NCBI GenBank assembly: GCA_032718475.1
Contig: JAUCBJ010001460.1
Location: 1-39,893, forward strand
DNA length: 39,893 nucleotides
Direction: 5' to 3'
Source: Nemertoderma westbladi
Taxonomy: Eukaryota; Xenacoelomorpha; Nemertodermatida; Nemertodermatidae
The translations under genes were made by a program, and so were the position numbers. Below the pieces are notes generated by a model. It did not search any database and had not been told where the DNA came from. It saw only the letters and a program-made list of their open reading frames with translations. Shown here one piece after another: positions 31,242 through 39,584 of this stretch. The first letter of the stretch is position 1; each line of letters starts with the position of its first letter.

Positions 31242-31703
31242 TTATTGTAGTCCTACGTATTGTTTCCACGCGTCGACGCGTTTTGTGTTGGAAGGGGTCA
31301 CGCGGACCCTTTGCCGTTTCAACCAACCGCGACCAATTAATCGTTTTGGTATCCTTAATCGTTTTAATAACCCCAAAAATGTTGCTTGTCCTGGAATTAT
31401 TTCGGTGTTTTTCTTATTTTTTTTTGTAGTCAGCAATTCAATCAAATGATCAATATTTGCTCCGGGAATAAGTTTATTTTCTATATAGAGTTTATTATTA
31501 TCGCTCCACCGTACTCTGTCTCGCGAGAATCGCATCAAATAACTCAACAATCGTTTGGCTTTCTGGGATGAAATTGTCACACCATCTAGCGGTTGTATTA
31601 TATTATTGCTTTTCTTATTATTATTATTATAAGTATCCGTTAATAAAGTAGAAACTAGATACAACTTCTTAAAATTTCCGAGGCTAATCTCGTTATTTTT
31701 CAT
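31242..31703 (-). CDS. Conserved element protein of unknown role, 153 residues
   Basis: The protein has a Leu-rich N-terminus, a central block KRLLSYLMRFSRDRVRW followed by NKLIPGANIDHLIELL, and a basic C-terminus (RIPKRLIGRGWLKRQRVR). A similar block (LLxYL...W...GxNIxxLI) recurs in proteins from other invertebrate Polinton-like elements, as far as I know without a function. It is mainly helical with high basic content (many Lys/Arg). It lies 124 bp upstream of the integrase and downstream of the ATPase. No signal peptide or membrane segment is seen. Confidence 0.6.
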   Translation of the reverse strand: MKNNEISLGNFKKLYLVSTLLTDTYNNNNKKSNNIIQPLDGVTISSQKAKRLLSYLMRFSRDRVRWSDNNKLYIENKLIPGANIDHLIELLTTKKNKKNTEIIPGQATFLGLLKRLRIPKRLIGRGWLKRQRVRVTPSNTKRVDAWKQYVGLQ

Positions 31704-31740
31704 CGTTATATATCATTATTAATATATTAATACTATATAC

Positions 31741-31824
31741 TAGAGTTCACGTTCATGGACCGATAATAACCTAATTTTGGTGAAAGTCTAAACAATGTGT
31801 GAAAATGGTTTTAGCACGGCGTCG
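31741..31824 (-). repeat. Duplicated remnant of the ATPase 3' end
   Basis: The segment repeats, with a deletion of about 50 bp and substitutions, the DNA at 31869-32006, which encodes the C-terminal part of the ATPase. Shared strings include tagagttca, tgaaagtctaa and gtgtgaa...tggtttt. Read on in the ATPase frame beyond its stop, it gives THCLDFHQ, against THLLLDFHQ inside the gene. It is therefore a broken partial tandem duplication. Confidence 0.7.
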
Positions 31825-32535
31825 CTACTGCGGTATAGACTGAGCCTCGGGGCGTTGGTGAGGTGTGTTAGAGTTCATATTCGTGGGTTGATAAACAGTT
31901 TGCCCTAATGGGTTGAAAATATCACCCCTAACTCTTATACTATCATCCGTTTTTTGATGAAAGTCTAAGAGAAGGTGTGTGAATGGTTTTTGTGTGGCGT
32001 CACTATATGCTTGAACAATAAAATTGCTATTTTTTGGGTACACTTGCCGCGCTATATAGCTTATTTGACTTGCGTCGCGGGGATTTTTTGTGAAAATACA
32101 ATATTGGGCATTTAGACTTCTAGTCCGTGTTTCCGCCCCTTTACTGAAGAAATTTTGTGTTATATAGATAATGAAACAGGAAGTATGATGGCAGGTTTTT
32201 GTGAAGCTTTCTGTCAAACTCTCATCACTCTTACTTTCGCTTAACAAGTCGTCTATAATAATTAGATCGTTTTCGCGGAAAATAGAATTAATTTTTTGCG
32301 GTAAACCTTTGAATAGATGTGTTATACCCGGGAATTCTGGTGGGGTGGCGCCATAAAAGAATAATACACGCTTCGGGGTTATATCAAAAACTAAATTTTT
32401 ATTTTTTACAATTTTTGATACCAACACTGTTTTTCCGGAAGAACTTGGACCCGCAATAATCATGGCCGAACCCATCTTGAAAGAGGCGTCGTATGATGTG
32501 ATTGGTTCCCGTGATATCGTCGGCTCTCGGGACAT
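31825..32535 (-). CDS. A32/FtsK-HerA-like genome-packaging ATPase
   Basis: The 236-residue frame has a Walker A motif GPSSSGKT at 29-36, Walker B-like LIIIDDLL at 91-98, and a YITQNFF segment at 124-130 that corresponds to the conserved TQN-type motif of this family. The length is typical of the packaging ATPases of Polintons and related DNA viruses, which pump genomes into capsids. It starts at ATG 32535, 17 bp after the stop of the 48-residue gene. The C-terminal 30-40 residues are Asn/Pro/Gln-rich. Its 3' end has a broken duplicate downstream. No obvious inactivation is seen. Confidence 0.88.
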   Translation of the reverse strand: MSREPTISREPITSYDASFKMGSAMIIAGPSSSGKTVLVSKIVKNKNLVFDITPKRVLFFYGATPPEFPGITHLFKGLPQKINSIFRENDLIIIDDLLSESKSDESLTESFTKTCHHTSCFIIYITQNFFSKGAETRTRSLNAQYCIFTKNPRDASQISYIARQVYPKNSNFIVQAYSDATQKPFTHLLLDFHQKTDDSIRVRGDIFNPLGQTVYQPTNMNSNTPHQRPEAQSIPQ

Positions 32536-32552
32536 TGTTGATAGGTAGCCAC

Positions 32553-32699
32553 TCAGTAGATGGGAAAACTAGAAACTTGACGGTTGATGCGTGTGCCAGA
32601 GGTAGTAGGTCTATACCCCTGGCGGGATTGGGCTAATTTTCTGCCTCTTACAGCCGTTATTATGGGTGATATTTTCTGATAAGCGTTAAGCCCACTCAT
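32553..32699 (-). CDS. 48-residue basic peptide, possible core protein
   Basis: A short open frame, ATG 32699 to TGA 32555-32553, fits exactly into the space between the 98-residue gene and the ATPase. It encodes 48 residues with eight Arg and Lys residues (for example AVRGRKLAQSRQGYR) plus several Gly/Ser/Thr and no acidic residue. Such tiny Arg-rich proteins between structural genes recall adenovirus-like core peptides that bind packaged DNA. That parallel is inference only. The tight spacing (20 bp upstream, 17 bp downstream) supports it as a real gene. It is too short for standard gene finders. Confidence 0.45.
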   Translation of the reverse strand: MSGLNAYQKISPIITAVRGRKLAQSRQGYRPTTSGTRINRQVSSFPIY

Positions 32700-32719
32700 T
32701 AAACCGGAGATAAGTAGAT

Positions 32720-33016
32720 TTATAAATCAACCCCTTTGCACCAATCGTTTACGATAAATTCGAATGGGATACTTGGCTTTTGGTGTTTTAGCGATCTCGC
32801 GTATTGTTTTTTTTTATGGCGTTTTAACCTCACGATTGTTTGCTCAGGAATTTTTACGTTACCATTTAATACATTTAGAATAATATTAATTAGAAAACTT
32901 ATAAGTTCGTCGGTTCCACCGACGCGTAAGAAGGTTTTTCTACGGTTGAGGGGGGCGTTAGATAAGAACTTTAAATCCCCATCAAATTGTTTAATTAAAG
33001 CTTTGAGTGATTTCAT
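32720..33016 (-). CDS. Small conserved element protein, 98 residues
   Basis: The protein has a central helix-like block ELISFLINIILNVLNGNVKI followed by a basic patch RLKRHKKKQYARSLKHQK. The arrangement (Leu/Ile-rich helix with NVLxGN, then a Lys/Arg cluster) recurs in small proteins of invertebrate Polinton-like elements known to me only as unknowns. It could be a DNA-associated virion component. The frame is intact and lies between the TBP-like gene and the 48-residue gene. Confidence 0.55.
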   Translation of the reverse strand: MKSLKALIKQFDGDLKFLSNAPLNRRKTFLRVGGTDELISFLINIILNVLNGNVKIPEQTIVRLKRHKKKQYARSLKHQKPSIPFEFIVNDWCKGVDL

Positions 33017-33425
33017 TACATATATTAATAACTTATATAAACGAGAACAATAATAGTAAGTAATAAAACACCACCACCGTTATAAATAGTATCACGCGAT
33101 AAAACCGAGCAATTATAGAAACCGTCACTCTTTAAACCTAACATCAATAATAATTAATAAAATACATTATATAACGCGAACAATGAATTAATTTTGACAT
33201 ACTGACGGACAGAAAGACCGACAAATAGACAGATAGACTAGATTTATGTAAATGTAAAACCGACGTCAGAAATGAAATTGACGCCCTTGACAACCTAAAA
33301 CTACTGATAAAACACGTTATATATATATATATATATAATGCGAATAATGTTAATATCTGTGTTTATTTAAAAACCTAACGAGATCCCACTGGACAAACCT
33401 AAAACTGGTGCCAGAAATGAAAAAA
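33017..33425. promoter_or_regulatory. Intergenic, likely promoter region for the small/late genes
   Basis: This 409-bp AT-rich gap is by far the widest between genes left of the polymerase. It contains an (AT)n run at about 33318-33339 and imperfect repeats: cagaaatgaaa at about 33268 and 33411, aacctaaaact at about 33293 and 33397, and tatataacgcgaacaatg / tatataatgcgaataatg. Such repeats next to TATA-like tracts could serve promoters or a terminator. No gene was found on either strand. Confidence 0.35.
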
Positions 33426-33986
33426 TTAAATATTTCTACCTAAATGACTATCTAAATTACCAATAAAATTCAAAAACTTTGGAAAAAATACTCGAAATAT
33501 CTCGGGTCTTGCCATACACACAACATTTCGTGTGTAAAAAACGCAAAATGTTATGATATTAGAACTAGTTTTACCCCGACGATAAAACTGCACAAGAATA
33601 TTATTAAATATCTCCGGCTCATATTTCACCTCCACATTATAATAATTATCTAAAAAATGAAACCCAACCGTTTTCATTAATTTGCTATAGTCTATGTCTA
33701 GATTGTTAATAATATAAGTTTGGCTATTGATTGAAATAAAAGTTAGTTTATAATCAGTATGCTTATATATATACTTAATAATTTTTTTTATTTTAGGTGA
33801 TTTACCGAGTACAGTGACCTTACCGCTCGGGAAAAAGAGACACGTCCATCCGCAAATTTTGGTGATATATTGGAAAGGCTTTAAGATGAGTTTTCCATTT
33901 CGAATTCGTTTAGCCAGCACATCGAATGATATGCGCCCATCAACCAACCTCAAACTTATATTACTGTTGACAACAGTAAAAGACAT
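33426..33986 (-). CDS. TATA-box-binding-protein-like protein
   Basis: The 186-residue frame is the size of a TBP core (about 180 residues) and seems to show its two-fold repeat. Repeat 1 (about 3-75) contains KPFQYITKICGWTCLFFPSG followed by KVTVLGKS. Repeat 2 (about 90-175) contains YEPEIFNNILVQFYRRG, then ITFCVFYTRNVVCMAR. The pairing of YEPE(L/I)F with a following strand, turn and xVxxxG/A signature is characteristic of TBP. Identity appears low and some key positions differ (TRN instead of SGK in repeat 2). It lies 9 bp downstream of the polymerase stop. I infer a viral promoter-recognition role; no experimental support is available. Confidence 0.6.
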   Translation of the reverse strand: MSFTVVNSNISLRLVDGRISFDVLAKRIRNGKLILKPFQYITKICGWTCLFFPSGKVTVLGKSPKIKKIIKYIYKHTDYKLTFISINSQTYIINNLDIDYSKLMKTVGFHFLDNYYNVEVKYEPEIFNNILVQFYRRGKTSSNIITFCVFYTRNVVCMARPEIFRVFFPKFLNFIGNLDSHLGRNI

Positions 33987-33995
33987 CGCAATCCG

Positions 33996-36713
33996 CTATT
34001 CTATAATGGGCGGCATATAAAGCTTAGGGGCTGGCGCTTTACGATCCAAATGTGTTTTATAATGGCCGTAAGGTAGACTTTCATTAGTCGATGTGTAGTA
34101 CCTTTTATCTTCCCACAGTGTTAGCGATTTTTTTCTTTGTGAAACGGTGTATATTTTATGTAAATTAGATTGAAACCTTTGACTGTATTCGTAATGCTCG
34201 CTAACCTCGTTATATACTTTTAAATATGATTCGTGGGAGAGTTTCTTTTTTATAACCATTTTTCCTACGCCTTTAGCGGCACGTTTTGGAACTGACCCCC
34301 CACGAAAGCTATAACATTTTGGTCTAAGTAAAATAACCTGGTCAAACGGGATAGACTTCCCTTCATCCTTTAAATATCTATATTTCCCTTTCTGTTCTAC
34401 TGTATACAACGGATGCGTAATAGGGTAATTTGAACAGTCTAAAACTTTTTTTGATTGTAACGCAGATAAAAATTGGTGTTGGGATAAACCAACACACTGT
34501 AAAAAAAAAGAATCCGTGTCCCCACCTAACAAATTTATACTACAATTTAATTCGGCTTCCATGGGCTTTAACTTATCGTAGAAAAAAGTGTAGTAATCTA
34601 ACTTTGACAAGTCCAACACAGCTTGGCCTAAAAAAATAGGTTTATGCAAACAAACCGCAGTCTTAGATAGGACGTGACCTGATAATGAATCAGTGAACAT
34701 AATTAAATTTTCGTGATTCGGCTTGGATAATAATAAGTCACATTTCTCGATTGAATTACATAAGCGAAATGAGACACGGTCCCGTATATTCTCCATGCTT
34801 TTCCCGAAAAGCGCGTTATTTGTTCCTTTGTGAAACTTATCATAAAAGTCATTGCGCGCAATTTTTCTTTGCTGCGTGTTATATTCAATAAAATCCTTAA
34901 AAATGTAACCTTGCTTAAATCTAATAAGTTTATGAACTTTAATCAAACGCATACCATGATGAATATAAAAGCGCAATAATTTTAGATGCACACCGTACTC
35001 ATACTTATCAAATTGGGTTAACATCAATTTTTTTGCTGGGCTATTGAAAATTTTATCGCCATTATAATGTCGCCAAAGACTTTTCATGTGTGGGCTGAGA
35101 TACCTACTATCGAGTTTAATATGCTCCGGTGCAAATGGAAGCTCAGCTGTGGCATCATGAATAGTCATTGGGTATTCGAGGTCTACAATTGCGAAGTATC
35201 CATATATATCGTCAATTTCCAGACTCATGATATCGACACTATCAACATCCAACCATTCAAAGTCAGAATAAGGAAGTTTCTCCGACAAAGAACCGCTATA
35301 TAAACTGTTGAAATCTAAATTATATAAATGAGCTTCAGGTTTATTAGGGTCGTATGTTTCTGTGCCTGGTATATTCGCATTTGCCATATGAAGGTTGGTG
35401 TAAGAAACTCCACCCCTAATGGAATTTTCGAATGTTAAATACATTTCATGGTCTGCAAGTAGACGAATATGTGACTTGGAAAATCTCAAAGCCGCGTCCC
35501 AACTAACCCCTGCCATCGTGTAATAGTTCGACACCTCAAGCGAATAATGTTTAGTACAATATGCGCGAAAATTTTCAAAAATATCGGCTAGCAGCAAAAC
35601 GTCAAGATGTAAGTAAGCTTCCAAATAATCAAAAAGTGTCTTACATTGAAATTGCTCCCACGAAAGATGTGCAAATGTATATTCTTCAGGGCTAATAGAT
35701 GATAATGTTAATTCACTGTAAAACTCTTTTGGATGTGGTAATTTAGTATCCTCCAATTTACTTAAGGAATCGACATATTCGTAAGGAAAAACTGACTTAC
35801 GACGTAAAATTTCGTCGGTAACATTTGGATATAATTTTCTCATTTGCTTCACGGTGTGCGGAATAACGGTTGTTAAATCTGACACATCTTTTGTCAAAAA
35901 CCCAGCCAAAGCAGAAAGGGAAAATCCCATAAACGCGAATGAATCAATAAACTGTATAGTTATTGATTTGCTGGTTGGGAGCCCTCTTACGTCCTTTTCT
36001 GGAATAGCATAACCAAGCACGCTAAGTGCTTCTGACGTTGGAATATCGATGCGGAGTGAGATATATCTTTCAGTATTTTTTGCAATGGTTTCAATGTTCC
36101 AATTTTTATATTTACTACCGGCAAACCCTTTTTGTAAAATTAAATGTGAATCATAAAAAAAAAAATTATGACAGACAACTGGGAATAGGTGACGTTTAAC
36201 GCTTAATTGTTTATTACAGGAAATACACGCCGCACCAATGAAAGCCCCATTGTAATGGTTGTGATGCATCACACTTGGATTTATATCTTTCCGAAAAAAT
36301 GATTTACAATTAAAGCAATTTGTGGTACGCATATAAGCTTGGTATTGTGTGTGATCCAGGTGTTTGGGGTGGTGTGTGTTAAAGGTAGACCATTCATAAC
36401 ACTTAAATAAATCAAAAACCAGACTATCGATAAAATTCTGTACCGAGTTATTATCGATATTTTGTCTAAATGTAGACAAAAAATAATTTGGGGGGTTAAT
36501 TAATTCACCGTTGGAGACAATCAAATATGAAACAGCCGACGGGAGATGTTCGGCTATATAATATTTTTTTACATTATTTGTTGGGGCTAGTACCACTTCG
36601 AAATCCATATATACTATGAAAGGTGTGCTCACAGACTTATAGTAATTAGTAAAGCGTAAATTCAGTTTAGATGGCATCTCCTCTATTTGGCGCCTGCCTT
36701 GCCAACACCACAA
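33996..36713 (-). CDS. POLB: Family-B DNA polymerase (Polinton type), catalytic part
   Basis: The 905-residue open frame contains 3'-5' exonuclease motifs (MDFEVV at 36-41 as Exo I; YLHLDVLLLADIFE at about 367-380 as Exo III), then polymerase motifs LDFNSLYSGSLSEKLP (Pol A), NNALFGKSMEN (Pol B) and GGDTDS at 730-735 (Pol C). Between exonuclease segments lies a Cys/His cluster C133-x2-C136, HHNHYNG, C163-x2-C166, resembling an HNH/endonuclease VII fold common in these polymerases. The reported left edge starts at TTG; there is no ATG nearby, because the frame really continues from the neighbouring frame across one TAG. It is the replicative enzyme, predicted to be protein-primed. Functional status depends on the stop codon. 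Confidence 0.9.
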   Translation of the reverse strand: MWCWQGRRQIEEMPSKLNLRFTNYYKSVSTPFIVYMDFEVVLAPTNNVKKYYIAEHLPSAVSYLIVSNGELINPPNYFLSTFRQNIDNNSVQNFIDSLVFDLFKCYEWSTFNTHHPKHLDHTQYQAYMRTTNCFNCKSFFRKDINPSVMHHNHYNGAFIGAACISCNKQLSVKRHLFPVVCHNFFFYDSHLILQKGFAGSKYKNWNIETIAKNTERYISLRIDIPTSEALSVLGYAIPEKDVRGLPTSKSITIQFIDSFAFMGFSLSALAGFLTKDVSDLTTVIPHTVKQMRKLYPNVTDEILRRKSVFPYEYVDSLSKLEDTKLPHPKEFYSELTLSSISPEEYTFAHLSWEQFQCKTLFDYLEAYLHLDVLLLADIFENFRAYCTKHYSLEVSNYYTMAGVSWDAALRFSKSHIRLLADHEMYLTFENSIRGGVSYTNLHMANANIPGTETYDPNKPEAHLYNLDFNSLYSGSLSEKLPYSDFEWLDVDSVDIMSLEIDDIYGYFAIVDLEYPMTIHDATAELPFAPEHIKLDSRYLSPHMKSLWRHYNGDKIFNSPAKKLMLTQFDKYEYGVHLKLLRFYIHHGMRLIKVHKLIRFKQGYIFKDFIEYNTQQRKIARNDFYDKFHKGTNNALFGKSMENIRDRVSFRLCNSIEKCDLLLSKPNHENLIMFTDSLSGHVLSKTAVCLHKPIFLGQAVLDLSKLDYYTFFYDKLKPMEAELNCSINLLGGDTDSFFLQCVGLSQHQFLSALQSKKVLDCSNYPITHPLYTVEQKGKYRYLKDEGKSIPFDQVILLRPKCYSFRGGSVPKRAAKGVGKMVIKKKLSHESYLKVYNEVSEHYEYSQRFQSNLHKIYTVSQRKKSLTLWEDKRYYTSTNESLPYGHYKTHLDRKAPAPKLYMPPIIE

Positions 36714-36740
36714 TCTATGGCGTTCTAACGCATTTGGACT

Positions 36741-38066
36741 CTAGAAACCGCGAATACACCGCTCACAATGATGACAATGATACTCGCTATTGCCTTCCCC
36801 ACGACCATTAAATAATCTATTTAAGTTAGAAACCCCGACGATGTGATTTGTTGAGGTTAAATTTTGACGTTCAATAAGCAATAAATTTAGCAATCTTTTA
36901 CCTTGAGCTTTTTTAGCACTTGGTTGTCGTAGAAAGGAAATTTGTTCACTACTTCTATCAAAATACAATAAATTTATTAAATAATTTGGATTATTTTTTT
37001 CAAACTTTAGAATATTTAGTTTCCATGATAGGGTAGAGTCTAATTCGCTTAAATTAAAAAACCCTAAATACTGATTATAAGAACTTTGGCGTGAAACATG
37101 GCGCAGTGTGTGATCATCCGATATATGTTTTGAAAATTTTGCTGTCAGGACCGCCCACTTAAAACATTCACCTTCATTACACGGTACATTTATTACACAA
37201 TGTTTATTTTTTAATTTCGTTGGGATTGATTGGTTGGCATCGCCGCTATGTCCAAAACGATATGCCAATCGCAAGTATGACGCAATAGTAAGTTTGATGC
37301 ACGATAGAGTTACAAGTTTCCAGCCGCTACCCCGCCTAATAAATTGTGATATTTTTTCACCGATATGGGAAATGACTGCGTAGTACCATTCGTCAAAATC
37401 CGGGCTATTTTCAATATAATTATCTGTACCGATCGAAGTAAAATGGAATTCTTCTTGTAGAGTATAATTAGCATCATCGCGTTCCATTATCACCGAAGCA
37501 ATTAACCACACTTTATAAAACATATCAATAAAAGCCGATGCCGTCGTGTTAAAAGCACGTGAAGCATATAACCCCATATAATTTAAATAATTCGGCACAT
37601 CTGGATACATCTCATTAGATGACACATTATGGGTATATTCCTGAACGCGGGATTCGTGGCATGTTGTTGAGAGATGAAAACCTTCGTTGGATGTATCTGA
37701 GCTGTTTGTGATGCTTACAGGCATACCAACGTTGAGATCCGGTTGAAATGTCGGTTCTGATTGTTTTTGGTTATGTTTGCGTTTGCGGGAATTGTAGTGG
37801 TTTTGATGGCAACTATGTTCGATATATGAATCGAAGTTTTCAAAATCATCAGAGCATGTCGGGCAGGATAGCGTGTAACCGCAGTAGGTGTAATTCGGAC
37901 GAGACAACCCGCAACATCTATTACTGTGAAATATTGCTATTCTTTCAGAAGTAGTTCGGCAATTACAATTATCGCAAACATACCCATCGAAATGTGTGCG
38001 TAAATGCCGTAAATAATTTTTCTTAAGTATAGTACAACCGCAAAAAACGCAATTAATCTCCATCAT
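36741..38066 (-). pseudogene. POLB: N-terminal zinc-finger part of the polymerase, split by in-frame TAG
   Basis: Starting at ATG 38066 (or 38063), the frame encodes 441 residues. It opens with a C2H2 finger (C6-x2-C9-x11-H21-x3-H25), then a CDNCNC cluster and a further CPTC...HSCHQNH finger. After an Asn/Ser-rich spacer the part GECFKWAVLTAKFSKH to RLLNLLLIERQ resembles the N-terminal domain commonly fused to polymerases in such elements. The frame ends at TAG (36743-36741) inside a zinc finger (C..C just before, H..C after). Reading continues in the same frame for ten codons and into the catalytic part. I infer one original gene. The stop may be a recent mutation, sequencing error or readthrough site. 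The longer frame to 38180 begins with an Ile-rich, unlikely leader. Confidence 0.7.
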
Positions 38067-38359
38067 TATAATTATTATTATTACGATTATAATATATTTA
38101 TTAACGTAGGTACAGAAAACATATTTACAATATGCCGATGAAAGAGATGCGGCAGATTTTATGTAGATAAATATATCCAATACCCAGTCAACCAGCCACC
38201 CACGCTAGAAACCGTTTAACCAACCAAAATTTACTGAACTGACATTATCCTATTTATATGCTCTATTAACTATGTTGTATAATCGCGTGTAAGAGTATTG
38301 AAATAGTATTGACATGTGTCACCACCCGAGTTTGGTGTTATGCGTTTAATGTCACATAT

Positions 38360-38992
38360 TTAATATGCGCGGTAAAATGCCGAATTAATCTCTTCCCCAT
38401 ACGGCGTTAAATTCGTCGGTAAAACCCCAAAATAATCATCCGAATAAATATTAGAAACGTAGAGTATTGCCGCATTACATTGTTGGCATATAAGCTGGCA
38501 TATTTTATCACCGGATGTTACAACGTATTCCTTAGATGTGTTGTTAATCAATATAATTACAAGTTGATCTATATTACCGCACGCGACGCTGGAATCGACC
38601 GCACATTCTGCAACATCAATGCCAATTTTTGCCAAGCTAAAAGTCGGTGTAATTCTTCCAAAATAATTGACGGGTAAATATATTTTAACACCCGTCTCAA
38701 TTAACATCCGTGAGTGTGGCTCTATTGTTCTATTCACGGCGCTATATATGTCAATCCCAGCTGGGCTATATGAACCGCATACAGGTGCCCGAGCTGCCGG
38801 GCTTAACAATTCAATTTTAATCGGAATAATTGAATTAGGACCGCGGTAACTATTTTCAGCTTGTATTATTGGAAACATTTTTTTATTATGGCGTATTTTA
38901 CCTAAAAAAAGTCCTAAAAGAAAGGTAACAATGAATAATATATTTGAAAAAATGATCTTATCTATAGACTCAAGCTGCCCCAGTATTGTCAT
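38360..38992 (-). CDS. dUTPase-fold protein with N-terminal membrane anchor, probably inactive
   Basis: The 210-residue frame has a hydrophobic segment at 14-31 (IFSNILFIVTFLLGLFLG), then a trimeric-dUTPase-like domain. Motif 1 is present as AGIDIYS (78-84) and motif 4 as GDKICQLI (161-168). Motif 2 reads GRITPTFSLA (112-121) and lacks the usual Arg-Ser-Gly. Motif 3 (about 128-140) keeps an Asp but not the Tyr. The glycine-rich motif 5 is absent. Classical dUTPases are soluble and hydrolyse dUTP to dUMP. A membrane-anchored protein without these motifs has probably lost that activity and may have a structural or signalling role. It is the first minus-strand gene left of the divergent promoter region. 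Confidence 0.75.
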   Translation of the reverse strand: MTILGQLESIDKIIFSNILFIVTFLLGLFLGKIRHNKKMFPIIQAENSYRGPNSIIPIKIELLSPAARAPVCGSYSPAGIDIYSAVNRTIEPHSRMLIETGVKIYLPVNYFGRITPTFSLAKIGIDVAECAVDSSVACGNIDQLVIILINNTSKEYVVTSGDKICQLICQQCNAAILYVSNIYSDDYFGVLPTNLTPYGEEINSAFYRAY

Positions 38993-39584
38993 GTTGCTTA
39001 ATCAATAATATTTTGACCAATGGGTATATTTATAATGGGTGTGTCTTTAAAACGCCGCTCGCGCGCCGCAATAGTTCGTTTTTAGTAAATGTGATTACAG
39101 AAAAATATCTGTCGTGAGAGAAAGTTTGTGATCCCGACATTAAATTAAATTCGCTCATGCTTAAAATTATGAAACTTCTAAGAAGCTACACAGTTAATAC
39201 AGTTGACGTCAATCAATTTAACCGTGAGTAATATTCTGTAGAAATTCGGGGGTGTGTCTATAGAAATTTATATCGGCCGCATTAATCGCCGCTGCAAAGC
39301 TGTCACCACTTACGTCAACCAATTTAAGCGTAAATAAATATTTCCCTTGAAATTTATAGGAAGTTTTTCAAAAAAATTCTCTCACGACAATAGCGATTAA
39401 TCCGGTTGAGTGGTTAAAATATACCCGTTTTCCCGATAGCCCATCATTATATTATAAATACGTCGTAAAATACTTTATTTTGTCATTCAGATTAATTCAT
39501 TCATTATCATATTTTTCGCACATTGTATAGCGCGATATTATTGTAATTTTACACTTAATTATTAATATTTCGCAAAATTTGTTG
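38993..39584. promoter_or_regulatory. Divergent intergenic region, promoter or origin candidate
   Basis: This 592-bp region separates the leftward dUTPase/polymerase genes from a rightward gene. It holds a perfect 13-bp inverted repeat (tgtcgtgagagaa at 39110-39122 and its reverse complement at 39377-39389), a partly conserved direct repeat (acgtcaatcaatttaaccgt and acgtcaaccaatttaagcgt near 39206 and 39312), and paired TATA-like segments near each end. Such symmetry suits a bidirectional promoter or replication control region. No gene was recognised inside. Confidence 0.45.

Noticed and set aside
36741-38180. Start at 38180 for the zinc-finger frame
   Set aside because: The extra 38 residues are hydrophobic Ile-rich sequence from an AT-rich spacer; ATG at 38066/38063 directly precedes the first zinc finger.
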